Assembly (NCBI GenBank): GCA_963665975.1
Contig: OY762508.1
Coordinates: forward strand, 1,302,001 to 1,366,000
DNA length: 64,000 nt
Direction of reading: 5' to 3'
Source: G963665975 sp963665975
Lineage (GTDB): Bacteria > Bacteroidota > Rhodothermia > Rhodothermales > Bin80
Positions within the stretch are counted from its first letter, which is position 1, and every line of letters begins with the position of its first letter. Under the pieces are notes generated by a model, which was given only the letters and a program-made list of their open reading frames with translations, was not told the DNA's origin and searched no databases. The translations under genes and the position numbers were made by a program. Positions 1-9,232 of the stretch are shown here, piece after piece.

Positions 1-279
1 TGCAGGAGCCCTGACTCTGAGGGAGTTGTGGAATAGTGTGGTCGGCAATCCTGCAAGGCTGTCGGCAACAACTGCGCCTGATCAGGATCATAGGCACGAA
101 CGCCCATAGTATGGGACGGCATCAGGAATGAACCGCAGATAGCAAAATACACCCAATGATCACATAAGTGTATATTGCTTATGCCTATACCGAACCCATA
201 ACGAATAGCCGCGGCTACCTGCTATTATAATATACCGTACTTTCTGCGGCACAGGCTCCTGAACAAGCCTCCAGCAATT
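1..279. other. Leader region upstream of the efflux genes, no gene seen
   Basis: No convincing coding sequence is visible; the long minus-strand reading frame here is a shadow of the adaptor gene. A perfect -10-like TATAAT lies at 226-231, about 50 bases before the adaptor start, but no good -35 hexamer sits at the right distance. A 6-bp inverted repeat (CATAAG at 163-168, CTTATG at 178-183, 9-base loop) lies upstream and could be an operator or chance. Promoter function is inference only. Confidence 0.3.
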
Positions 280-1455
280 ATGCTTCGCAACATTCCCGTA
301 CGCTTTCTTACAGGACTGGGCATCCTCGGGGGCGCCATACTCGTTACGATGCTCCTCGTTATGCTGCGCCCGGATCCGCCTACGGTCGAATCCGTGCATG
401 TGCCTCCGCTGGTTGCGGTCACCGCGCCAGCCGTGCACCACGGCCACCTCACCGTGGGCGGCTACGGAACAGTTCGGTCCGTGCGTGAAATCACGCTTCT
501 TGCCGAAGTCGCGGGCAGAATTACCTGGGTCTCCGATCGTCTGGTCACAGGAGGCCGGTTCCGCAAGGGAGAGATATTGTTGCAGATCGACTCCACCGAT
601 TACACGAATGCCCTGGCCGTGGCCGAAGCCGAAGTCATCCAGCGCCGATTCGCCCTCGTGACGACCGAAGAAGAAATGGTCCTGGCCCGAGAGGAATGGG
701 AGCGCCTGGAAGCGCGCCTCGGCACCAGGCAATCTCCGGATACCACGGTACTTGGAAGCCTTGCTCTCAAGGAACCCCACCAGAAGGCCGCTGCCGCTCT
801 ATTAAGGAGCGCCGAAGCCCGCCTCGCTAACGCCCGCGCACGCCTGGAAAGAACACAAGTACGGGCGCCGTTTAATGGCCTTTTACATGTCAAGACTGCT
901 GACCTCGGGCAGTACGTAGGCCTGGGCCAGGCACTCGCAACGTTCTATGGCACCGACACCGTCGAAATCCTCGTGCCGTTGTCGTCCCGTGATGCAGCCC
1001 TTCTCGGTGATGTATGGCGCACTACCAGGCCACACGCACAGGCGACAGTCACGGCCGCCTACGGCGGGCGAATCCACACATGGGAGGGCTATATACACCG
1101 TATTGAGGGCGCCGTGGATGAAAACACCCGGACGCTTGGCGTGGTTGTGCGCGTGGACCAGCCGTACGCGACAACGGAGACGCGCCCACCCCTTTGGGTA
1201 GGCACGTTCGTCTCCGTTCAGTTGGAAGGGATGGCGTTGGAAAAGTACTGGTCATTGCCGCGGGAGGCGCTCCGCGAAGGAAATATGGTGTGGGTCGTCA
1301 GGAATGGCCGTCTCCGTACGGTCCCGGTGCAACCCATACAGGAAGTGGAGAATACCGTCTATATCACGGAAGGGATCACGGAAGACGACACGGTAGCCAC
1401 GAGCACGCTGCTGGTCGCAACCGACAGCATGCAGGTGCGCACGGCGGGCAATTGA
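280..1455 (+). CDS. RND efflux pump periplasmic adaptor subunit (HlyD/MFP family)
   Basis: Bridges an inner-membrane RND pump to an outer-membrane channel. The 391-residue protein has an N-terminal membrane anchor at about residues 11-30, a first lipoyl half-motif around 72-106, a long alpha-hairpin at about 108-192 rich in Ala, Arg and Glu, the second lipoyl half at about 193-215 ('RTQVRAPFNGLL'), then beta-barrel and membrane-proximal domains. This order and length are normal for the family. The stop lies 40 bases before the start of the pump gene, so the two are probably co-transcribed. No outer-membrane factor (TolC-like) is next to them, so the channel must be encoded elsewhere. Substrate cannot be told from sequence. 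Confidence 0.9.
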   Translation: MLRNIPVRFLTGLGILGGAILVTMLLVMLRPDPPTVESVHVPPLVAVTAPAVHHGHLTVGGYGTVRSVREITLLAEVAGRITWVSDRLVTGGRFRKGEILLQIDSTDYTNALAVAEAEVIQRRFALVTTEEEMVLAREEWERLEARLGTRQSPDTTVLGSLALKEPHQKAAAALLRSAEARLANARARLERTQVRAPFNGLLHVKTADLGQYVGLGQALATFYGTDTVEILVPLSSRDAALLGDVWRTTRPHAQATVTAAYGGRIHTWEGYIHRIEGAVDENTRTLGVVVRVDQPYATTETRPPLWVGTFVSVQLEGMALEKYWSLPREALREGNMVWVVRNGRLRTVPVQPIQEVENTVYITEGITEDDTVATSTLLVATDSMQVRTAGN

Positions 1456-1495
1456 GTCGCCCTTGCCGGGCAGCAGGCATAACGGATATCTCGAC

Positions 1496-4400
1496 ATGAG
1501 AAACGCCATTGCCTATATGGCTCAGAACGGCATCGCGGCAAACCTGCTGATGTTGCTCATTCTGCTCGTCGGAGTTCTCAGCTTTACCCGCATTCCGCAG
1601 GAGGTCAACCCTGAAATCAGCCTCGATATCATAAAAATCCATACCAATTATATAGGGGCCTCCCCGGAAGAAGTGGAAGTTGGCGTCGTGCGGCGCATTG
1701 AAGAGGGTATAGAATCACTTGACGGAATAGACAGGATTTCTTCGGTTGCCGCCGCGAATCTCGGCGTAGTTTCGGCGCGGCTGAGGCGCGGCGCGGATGC
1801 AACCACGGTACTAAACAACATCAAAGCCGCTGTTGACCAGATCACCACATTCCCGGAAGAAGCAGAACAGCCGCAAGTGCAGGAGGTCACTTCCCAACGG
1901 CAGGCTGTGCAGTTGGCGGTGCACGGAAAGGCGACCGAGAAGGATCTCAAGGAGTTGGCGAACCGCATCAAGGACGACCTGACTGCACAGGGGCTGGTCT
2001 CTCTCGTACGGATCAACGGCGTGCGGGACTATGAGATTTCCATCGAGGTGGCGGATGTTACCCTGCGCGCCTACGGACTGAGTCTTCTGGACGTGGCGGC
2101 AGCCGTACGGCGTGGCAGTCTGGACCTGCCGGGAGGCAGTGTGGAAACACGCGGGGAGGAAATCCTGATCCGCTCCAAGGGCCAGAACTACACGGCCCGT
2201 GACTTCGAGGATATCATCGTCCTCGCACATCCCGACGGGACCTCCCTCCGCCTTCGTGATATCGCCCGGGTCATAGACGGCTTCGAAGACGCCGATCTCA
2301 TCACGCGCTTCAACGGGGATCCTGCGGCCATGGTCGCCATCTATCGCACGTCTGACGAACGGGTGATAGAAATCGTGGAGGCGGTCGAGGAATATGTCGC
2401 AGAATTTCGCAAGACCTTGCCGGAAGGGGTCGCCGTGGACCTGTGGCAGAATGAGGCAACCATCCTCGATAGCCGTCTTGGACTGATGCTGAGCAATGGC
2501 GCAGCGGGACTGCTGCTCGTGCTACTCATCCTGGTGCTGTTCATGGAGATTCGCCTGGCTCTCTGGACGTCGCTCGGACTCTTGCTTTCGTTTGTAGGGG
2601 CGTTCGCTGTAATGAGTTTCTTTGACGTCTCCGTCAACCTGCTGTCGCTGTTTGCCTTCATACTGGCCATCGGCATTGTAGTTGACGACGCGATCGTTAT
2701 CGGGGAGAGCATCTTTGTGGAGCACGAGCGAGGCGGGCCACCCCTACAGAACGCCATCCGGGGAGTGACGCGACTGGCCAGACCCGTAATGTTTGCCGTC
2801 TTCACGACGATCGTGGCCTTCATGCCGATCCTGTTCCTGCCCGGCGTCGTCGGAAAGTTGCTCCGTGACATTCCGATCATTGTCATTGCGGTGCTCGTCT
2901 TCTCCCTGATCGAATCGCTGCTTATTCTCCCCTCTCATCTGGCGCATATTCGGCTTGACAGCCAACGTACGCCCGGTTTCATCAGGAACGTTCAGGAGGC
3001 CGTTGCACGTGCGCTGAAACGATTCATCAGCGGCCCGCTGGACATGGCGTTGCGCTTCAGTGTGCGTCGGTACGGGCTGGTCATCGTGTCCTCGATTGCA
3101 CTCATCATTCTCTCCATCGGAGCCGTGGCAAGCGGAATAGTCGGCTTCAGCTTCTTGCCGGACGTCGAAGGCAACCGCGTCACGGCGCTCATTGAAATGC
3201 CCCAGGGCGCATCGGCTGAACGCACGCGCCAGGTTGCGGCACTCGTTGAAGAGCGGGGGCGTGCTGCAGCCGCGGAGCTCAAGGCCGAGCTACCGAACGA
3301 TCATCCGCCGCTCATTACAAACGTGCTTTCGACAATCGGCGACCAGCCGTCGCTTTTGGACTCGCCGGAAGGCGTTGAAAACGCCGGAATCATCCAGTCG
3401 CATATCGCCGAGGTCAGCTTTGAAATGGCGGATCCCGAATTGCGGGAGCTTCCGCTCGCGACTTTTGAGCAGGTCTGGCGCCAGAAAGCCGCCACGATAG
3501 CGGCGGCCAGGTCGATCGTGTTCCGGTCGTCGCTGTTCACGCTGGGTAGCAGCGTCCAGGCGGAACTATCTGCCCCTACGCCGACGGCGTTACAGGAAGC
3601 GACAACGCGCTTCAAGGATGAAGTCGGTCGGTATGCCGGCGTGTTCGATGTGCAGGACGACCGCGTGCCGGGCAAACGCGAAATCCAACTCTCCCTGCTT
3701 GCACAGGCTCGCACCCTCGGCATTACGCTGGAAGACATGGCCCGACAAGTGCGTGCCGCATTCCACGGAGTGGAGGCACTCCGGCTGCAACGTGGACGCG
3801 ACGACATCCGCGTAATGGTACGCCTCCCGGATACCGAGCGCAATGCCCTGGCCGACGTGCAGAATCTGCACATCCAGACTCCGTCGGGTGACGAAGTGCC
3901 CCTGGCTTTCGTAGCCGAGGTCCACCTCGGATCTGGTCCCTCAACCATTCAACGGCGCGACCGGCAGCGTGTCACGACTGTCACCGCAAACATCGACGAA
4001 AACGTTGCCGCGTCGGACGAGGTGATCGCGCATCTGGAGAAAGAAGTGATCCCCGTAATGCGGCGGGAATACCCCGGACTGCGCGTGCGCTTTACGGGAG
4101 AACAGCAGGAGCAGCAAGAGACACTGGAAGCACTAGCGTGGGGATTCATTATTGCACTGTTTGTGATGTACGCCCTCCTCGCTATCCCCTTCCGATCGTA
4201 CACGCAGCCTTTTATCATCATGGCGACGATTCCGTTCGGCTTCATTGGAGCGGTCATAGGACATCTGGTGATGGGGATAGACATAGGCATGTTGAGCCTC
4301 TTCGGGATTGTCGGCCTAAGTGGGGTGATCATCAACGATGCATTGGTCTTGATTGATTTCATCAACACGCGCCGGCGTGCCGGCGTGCCGACAGCAGAGG

Positions 4401-4636
4401 CCATTCGGGAGGGTGGCAAAGCACGATTCCGGCCGATCATGCTTACGTCGGTCACCACCTTCTTCGGTGTGACACCCCTGATTCTGGAGCGCAGCCTGCA
4501 GGCGCAGCTAGTGGTACCAATGGCCGTAAGCCTGGGCTTTGGAATCCTCTTCGCCACAGCCATCCTCATGATGCTCGTGCCGGCCCTGACCATGCTGCAT
4601 GCCACGGTGGAACAGAGGCTCCACAAAGCACTTTAG
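1496..4636 (+). CDS. RND family efflux permease (AcrB/MexF-like)
   Basis: Proton-driven inner-membrane exporter, 1046 residues, the usual RND length. An upstream TTG at 1463 in frame is possible, but the ATG at 1496 gives the classic N-terminus (short cytoplasmic stretch then TM1, 'NLLMLLILLVGVLSF'). Two large periplasmic loops separate TM1/TM2 and TM7/TM8. TM4 carries the paired aspartates of the proton relay (D397, D398 in 'GIVVDDAIVIGES'). The C-terminal half repeats the fold ('GLSGVIINDALVLIDFINTRR'-like segment in TM10). It partners the adaptor directly upstream. The divergent, HAE-1-like sequence does not allow a substrate call. The C-terminus ends normally and is followed by a non-coding stretch. 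Confidence 0.93.
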   Translation: MRNAIAYMAQNGIAANLLMLLILLVGVLSFTRIPQEVNPEISLDIIKIHTNYIGASPEEVEVGVVRRIEEGIESLDGIDRISSVAAANLGVVSARLRRGADATTVLNNIKAAVDQITTFPEEAEQPQVQEVTSQRQAVQLAVHGKATEKDLKELANRIKDDLTAQGLVSLVRINGVRDYEISIEVADVTLRAYGLSLLDVAAAVRRGSLDLPGGSVETRGEEILIRSKGQNYTARDFEDIIVLAHPDGTSLRLRDIARVIDGFEDADLITRFNGDPAAMVAIYRTSDERVIEIVEAVEEYVAEFRKTLPEGVAVDLWQNEATILDSRLGLMLSNGAAGLLLVLLILVLFMEIRLALWTSLGLLLSFVGAFAVMSFFDVSVNLLSLFAFILAIGIVVDDAIVIGESIFVEHERGGPPLQNAIRGVTRLARPVMFAVFTTIVAFMPILFLPGVVGKLLRDIPIIVIAVLVFSLIESLLILPSHLAHIRLDSQRTPGFIRNVQEAVARALKRFISGPLDMALRFSVRRYGLVIVSSIALIILSIGAVASGIVGFSFLPDVEGNRVTALIEMPQGASAERTRQVAALVEERGRAAAAELKAELPNDHPPLITNVLSTIGDQPSLLDSPEGVENAGIIQSHIAEVSFEMADPELRELPLATFEQVWRQKAATIAAARSIVFRSSLFTLGSSVQAELSAPTPTALQEATTRFKDEVGRYAGVFDVQDDRVPGKREIQLSLLAQARTLGITLEDMARQVRAAFHGVEALRLQRGRDDIRVMVRLPDTERNALADVQNLHIQTPSGDEVPLAFVAEVHLGSGPSTIQRRDRQRVTTVTANIDENVAASDEVIAHLEKEVIPVMRREYPGLRVRFTGEQQEQQETLEALAWGFIIALFVMYALLAIPFRSYTQPFIIMATIPFGFIGAVIGHLVMGIDIGMLSLFGIVGLSGVIINDALVLIDFINTRRRAGVPTAEAIREGGKARFRPIMLTSVTTFFGVTPLILERSLQAQLVVPMAVSLGFGILFATAILMMLVPALTMLHATVEQRLHKAL

Positions 4637-5215
4637 CATCATAATTCGTCTCTGGCGCGCGCCTCCCTATGCGACCGAGCCTCATGCTGTCGTTCACAAC
4701 CTTTTAAGGTGCCTGACTATCGCTTGATTGCCGCCCCCATGGCGAGACAATCATGTTCGACCTTCTCGGGAGCCTGCACACGGTTCCCATCACGCGTAGG
4801 GCAGCGACGCCGGGCATTCGACAACCAGCTGCATTACCATCCAGATGGTGACGAGCTACTGTTCGCCAACAACCGGAGCGGCAGCAGCAACGACATAGGA
4901 TTTACCTGGAGTTGCCCCGTTTTCACGGACGTTTAGTTCTTGGGGTTGATGGTGAATGACTTGGTTCTTGTTGTCTCCTCTGTACCGGTGAGAGAGGCAA
5001 TGCGGGATCTGGACGAAGTGAGCAGACCAGAAAGCTTCGGCCACTCCAGCTCCGCAAGTGCGCATCAGGCTGCATGCAAGCAGGCATGGAAGTCTTCCAG
5101 GAGTATGCTCAGCCCCATCCTGGAATCCACACATCCATAGGTGTTCGCGCCCGGATAACAATCGGTGACGTGGAGAATTTTCGCGATTTGACGCGCCTGT
5201 TGAGCCGCTGGCGCC
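4637..5215. other. Intergenic stretch between convergent genes, nothing recognised
   Basis: About 580 bases between the 3' ends of the efflux pump (plus) and PBP1A (minus). Several short open frames exist on both strands but none has a good start, family resemblance or protein-like composition. A 12-base palindrome ACCTTTTAAGGT near 4702-4713 might belong to a transcription end, but it has no T-tract. I see no RNA gene. Confidence 0.4.
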
Positions 5216-7531
5216 TTACCACACTTCGCGCTGGTTCTCGCGATTGCGCCCGGGCGACTCGTAACCAAAGGCTTCCGGGGGCGGAAACCGCTCCGCCATC
5301 GTCAGACCAACCTCTGGAGAACCATTGGCACGCTGCAAGTAGTCACCAACCACGAACAGAGCGTTGTGCGCGCCCTGGCCCCAGAAGGTAGACCGAAATG
5401 TGACGCGCCGATCATTGAAGCCGACCCATGCGCCGGTTACGAGTTCCGGGTGCATTAGCATAAACCACCCGTCGGCCCCTTCCTGTGTGGTGCCGGTCTT
5501 GCCCGCAAAATCGTACCCTGCCTGTTCAAACTGCCACCGAATGCGATAACCGGTGCCATATTCCTCGTTGACCACATCGCGCAACATGTCGATGACTACG
5601 GCGGCCGTCTCGTCCGAGAGCGCCTCTCCCGGCGCGGACACCGCCTCGTATAACACGGTGCCGTTCTCGTCCTCAATGCGCGTTACAATAACAGGATCAT
5701 TGCGAATGCCGAGGTTGGCGAGCGTACTGTACGCGGTTGCCATTTCAAGGAGCGTCACATCGCTGGTGCCAAGCGCCAGGGACGGCACCTCGTCCAGAGG
5801 ACTCCTGATGCCCATCCACTCCGCATAGCGCGCCACCGTACTGGGCCCAATGTTCAGAATCAACTGACCTGATATCGTATTCAGCGAGCGGGCAAGTCCT
5901 TCGCGGAGCGTGAGCCACTCGCTGGAAATCTCCCCACCCGAGTTCTGCGGACTCCAAGCCTGATCCGTATACTCATCTACGTATGTGAACAGGGTGTCCT
6001 GCAATTCTTCCCATGGCTTGTGGCCCACATCAACGGCCGCCGTGAATACGAACGGCTTGAACGTAGAGCCGGGCTGGCGCCGGGCGATCGCCACATGGTC
6101 GAACCAGTCTTCGGCAAGGTCACGTCCTCCCACCCAGGCCTTGACATGTCCCGTTCGGGGATCTACCGAGGTGAGTCCTGTTTCCAGCCGCGTCTTTTCC
6201 GCCTTCAGGGAATCAATAAAGGCGGGATCTCCACGTAGGGCGGCCAACGCCGAATCGGCGCGCATGCCGCGTCGCCGCAGATTCTGGAAGCGATCAGATT
6301 CCCGGATAAACGATGTCAAGAGGGAGGCATTGCGCTGCCAGAAGTAGGCAAAACGGTTTTCCGACTCGGTATGACATGCCGCTTCCCGGTGTGCTGCCAG
6401 GTCTTCACCGAAGTGGACGCGTGCGCCTTCACGCAGCCCCCACTCGCAATCGGCGACAGCCTGAAGGCCTTGCATTGTATGCCTGACGGCCTCCTGCGCG
6501 TACGTCTGGAGACGGGAATCCAGGGTGGTCCATACCCGCAGGCCCTCGCCGTAGATGTCCACGCCGTGTTCCTTGCCCCAGGCCGAAAGCCAGTTGCGCA
6601 CGTACTCTGCGAAGTACGGCGCGAAGCTCTCGGTCACATCCGCCGAGCGAAAATTGGTTGCCGTAAGAGAGTCCCGGTACGTCTCGTAGAATGCGGTGTC
6701 CAATAGGCCGCGTTTGATCATCTGCCGCAATACCACGTTGCGCCGATTCCGGGAGGCTTCCGGGCTGCGTACGGGATCATAGCGCGTCGTTCCCTGGAGC
6801 ATGCCGATGAGCGTTGCCCCCTCGAGTGTGTCGACCTTGCTCACCGGCTTCCCGAAATACGTCCGCGCCGCAGCCTCAATACCGAAGGCGTTGTGACGAA
6901 ACGACACCGTATTCAGGTACATTTCGACGATCTCCTCCTTCGTGTAGCGCCGCTCCAGTTCGACCGCCGTTACCATTTCCTTGAGCTTCCGCTCGACAGT
7001 GACGGCAAACCCAATCTGTTCATTATACAGATTGCGTGCCAACTGCTGCGTGATCGTGGACCCGCCCTGGCGGCTGAAGGGCAGCCCGATCTTCCAGAGC
7101 GCCGATTGGCTCGCGGCCGAGGCGGTGCGAAAAAGGTCAATCCCCCAGTGCTGCCCGAACCTGTGGTCTTCGGTCGCAATCAGCGCATCCTTGACGTGCT
7201 GCGGGATACTGTCATATCGGACCGAGGACCGGTTCTGCCGCCCGAACCGGGCCAGCTCCACGCCGTCAGCGGTATAGGCTACGGTGGCAAGCTCCCATTC
7301 GGGGTTTTCGATCTGCTCAAAAGAGGGGATATCCCCACGCAGGCTGATCATGTACCCGGTGATGACTACCACCCCCAGGAGACCCAGTATCGTCGGAATG
7401 GACAACACGCGAACGGCCTGGGCGAGTCGTGGATTCTTCACACGCCCTTCCACGAATCCGCGATACCCGCGCCGCCTGTTCCCCTTGTTCTTGAAATACT
7501 CCTTGTATTCCTTATCCGAGTACTCCGGCAT
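5216..7531 (-). CDS. Penicillin-binding protein 1A (bifunctional transglycosylase/transpeptidase)
   Basis: Class A PBP that polymerises and cross-links peptidoglycan in the periplasm; 771 residues. Cytoplasmic basic N-terminus, single TM at about 42-62, GT51 glycosyltransferase with catalytic E121 in 'EDHRF' and 'RQGGSTITQQLARNLY' at 154-169, then a transpeptidase with SxxK (S489-K492 in 'GSTFK'), SxN (S549-N551) and KTG (678-680). All catalytic motifs are intact. Between the two domains lies an insert of roughly 90 residues (about 355-450) that is charged and contains two cysteines (C361, C386), unlike E. coli PBP1a. It sits alone on the minus strand ahead of the LpxH-like gene, 62 bases apart, so the two may share a transcript. 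ATG start at 7531. Confidence 0.93.
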   Translation of the reverse strand: MPEYSDKEYKEYFKNKGNRRRGYRGFVEGRVKNPRLAQAVRVLSIPTILGLLGVVVITGYMISLRGDIPSFEQIENPEWELATVAYTADGVELARFGRQNRSSVRYDSIPQHVKDALIATEDHRFGQHWGIDLFRTASAASQSALWKIGLPFSRQGGSTITQQLARNLYNEQIGFAVTVERKLKEMVTAVELERRYTKEEIVEMYLNTVSFRHNAFGIEAAARTYFGKPVSKVDTLEGATLIGMLQGTTRYDPVRSPEASRNRRNVVLRQMIKRGLLDTAFYETYRDSLTATNFRSADVTESFAPYFAEYVRNWLSAWGKEHGVDIYGEGLRVWTTLDSRLQTYAQEAVRHTMQGLQAVADCEWGLREGARVHFGEDLAAHREAACHTESENRFAYFWQRNASLLTSFIRESDRFQNLRRRGMRADSALAALRGDPAFIDSLKAEKTRLETGLTSVDPRTGHVKAWVGGRDLAEDWFDHVAIARRQPGSTFKPFVFTAAVDVGHKPWEELQDTLFTYVDEYTDQAWSPQNSGGEISSEWLTLREGLARSLNTISGQLILNIGPSTVARYAEWMGIRSPLDEVPSLALGTSDVTLLEMATAYSTLANLGIRNDPVIVTRIEDENGTVLYEAVSAPGEALSDETAAVVIDMLRDVVNEEYGTGYRIRWQFEQAGYDFAGKTGTTQEGADGWFMLMHPELVTGAWVGFNDRRVTFRSTFWGQGAHNALFVVGDYLQRANGSPEVGLTMAERFPPPEAFGYESPGRNRENQREVW

Positions 7532-7593
7532 TATGCATGCGGATTATAGAAAACAAATTGCCGGGACATCCGGAGTAACGAGGGCGAGCTCTG

Positions 7594-8331
7594 TTATGTT
7601 ACAAGAACGGGTTCGGCCTGCGTCCCGTTCCACCGCATAAGCCCTACGTCCTGGCCATCGAGGACCCCAAACGTACGGCCGTCGAGCCAGCTTCCCGTGT
7701 TCAGATAGATCCCTTCTGGCCAGGCTAACTGTTCCGCCACATGCGTGTGGCCCATCACAACCAGGCTGGCCGAGGAGTCCGCAAGAATGCGCCGGGCGCG
7801 CCCGCGCAAAGCGCGGGCAACCTCCAGATCTGGCGCGCCACTTTCAAGGCGACGGTTCACCCATTGCGCAAGGGCCAGACCCGCGTCCCCAGGGATGAGG
7901 ATGCGATAGAGCCAGACCGGCACAGGATGTCGCAGGACTGGTTTGAGAAAGCGGTAAAGGGCGCCCCGCTTGGCAATGCCATCGCCATGGTGCAGGTAGA
8001 GCACGTGACCATTGACCGCTTCGACAACCGCATCGTACACGATGCGGACCCCTAATTCCTTCTCAAAGTAATCGCGGTGCCATGGGTCATGATTGCCTAC
8101 CAGGTAGGTAACCGGGATGCCACGGTCGCTCCATTCCGCAAGGAGTGCAAGAAACCGCGTACACCCTTTCGGAATCAGCCGGCGATATTCGATGTAGGCG
8201 TCGAAGACGTCGCCTAACAGGTAGAGCCTGGAGGCCTCCCGGGCATGAGTGCGCAAACAGGAGATCAGGGCATCCTCGCTCGCGCGGCTCGCGCCGCGCC
8301 CGAAGTGCATGTCGGAGACAAATAAAATCAT
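7594..8331 (-). CDS. lpxH: UDP-2,3-diacylglucosamine diphosphatase-like metallophosphoesterase (LpxH)
   Basis: Calcineurin-like phosphoesterase of 245 residues, the LpxH length. Metal ligands are all visible: D7 and H9 ('SDMHFG'), D41 ('GDVFDAY'), N80-H81 ('GNHDPW'), H-rich 'LHHGDG' near 114-119 and 'GHTHVAE' near the C-terminal third. LpxH removes UMP from UDP-2,3-diacylglucosamine in lipid A synthesis at the inner membrane face. The Bacteroidota homologues of this family are usually annotated LpxH, which fits a Gram-negative host; another phosphoesterase role cannot be excluded. It is divergent from the rhomboid gene at 8458 and is transcribed towards PBP1A, so both products would serve envelope synthesis. 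Confidence 0.8.
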   Translation of the reverse strand: MILFVSDMHFGRGASRASEDALISCLRTHAREASRLYLLGDVFDAYIEYRRLIPKGCTRFLALLAEWSDRGIPVTYLVGNHDPWHRDYFEKELGVRIVYDAVVEAVNGHVLYLHHGDGIAKRGALYRFLKPVLRHPVPVWLYRILIPGDAGLALAQWVNRRLESGAPDLEVARALRGRARRILADSSASLVVMGHTHVAEQLAWPEGIYLNTGSWLDGRTFGVLDGQDVGLMRWNGTQAEPVLVT

Positions 8332-8457
8332 GGGCGTGTAATCACCGGGTCATACCGCCGTAGGGATCCATCCGTTTCCCAACCGCCATGCCCGCAACCT
8401 TAATGCCCGCCACGCGCTATAAGGGGCTCCTGATTTCCTGGCAGAACCCGTCCGTGT

Positions 8458-9135
8458 ATGTACCAGCAACCCTACCGGCCTTCCGCCCTCTTCGGGGCTT
8501 TCCCACCTGTAATAAAGAATCTGCTGATCATAAATGGGCTGGTGTTTATGGCCCAACAGGTCCCCTTCATCAATCAGGAATTGTTACGATGGTTCGCGCT
8601 GTGGCCCAATACATCACTATTCGGCTATAGTACGGTGGCGACATTCCTACCCTGGCAGCTGGTCACATACGGGTTCCTGCACGGCGGTTTCACCCACCTG
8701 CTGTTCAATATGTTCGCTCTGTGGCTGTTCGGTATGCGCATCGAACAAGCATGGGGCTCCAGGCGGTTTGCAATCTACTATTTCCTGTGCGTTATCGGCG
8801 CAGGACTCGTACAACTCCTGGTTGCCACTGCCAGCGCTGCAAACGGACAGGTATATCCGACCGTAGGTGCGTCGGGAGGCGTATTCGGGCTACTCCTCGC
8901 CTTTGCCATGCTGTACCCGAACGAGTACATCATCCTGCTCTTTCCGCCGATTCCGATAAAGGCGAAGTGGTTTGTGATCATCTTCGGCACACTGGAGCTC
9001 TTTTACGGAGTCACCGGCACACAGGTGGGCGTGGCCAATTTCGCTCATCTTGGCGGCATGGTATTCGGCTACCTGCTCATCCAGTACTGGCGCGGCAAGC
9101 TGCCGATGCAGCCCAAACGCAGGATGTACACCTGA
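8458..9135 (+). CDS. Rhomboid family intramembrane serine protease, first copy
   Basis: Polytopic membrane protease of 225 residues that would cleave single-pass membrane proteins within the bilayer. The catalytic dyad is present: S139 in 'GASGG' (TM4) and H197 in 'AHLGG' (TM6). The conserved 'HGGFTHLLFNMFALWLFG' segment (about 75-92) carries the HxxxN that forms the oxyanion hole. Six predicted hydrophobic helices fill the chain and there is only a short cytoplasmic tail. About 97 bases downstream begins a second, different rhomboid, so the pair is likely co-transcribed. Confidence 0.93.
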   Translation: MYQQPYRPSALFGAFPPVIKNLLIINGLVFMAQQVPFINQELLRWFALWPNTSLFGYSTVATFLPWQLVTYGFLHGGFTHLLFNMFALWLFGMRIEQAWGSRRFAIYYFLCVIGAGLVQLLVATASAANGQVYPTVGASGGVFGLLLAFAMLYPNEYIILLFPPIPIKAKWFVIIFGTLELFYGVTGTQVGVANFAHLGGMVFGYLLIQYWRGKLPMQPKRRMYT

Positions 9136-9232
9136 CGGGGGAAAGAAGCGCGCGGATCCGGAGCGAACGAAACGCGGCGTCGCGGGTAGCATTACACGTC
9201 TTGAAGCGTGATGCTCCGCCAGACACCCAGCC

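Noticed and set aside
160..780. 206-codon open frame on the minus strand
   Set aside because: Antisense to the efflux adaptor gene, with no family resemblance; a frame shadow in GC-rich DNA.
4709..5161. Several 65-100 codon frames between the efflux pump and PBP1A
   Set aside because: No good start sites, no recognisable motifs, and frames on both strands overlap; treated as non-coding.
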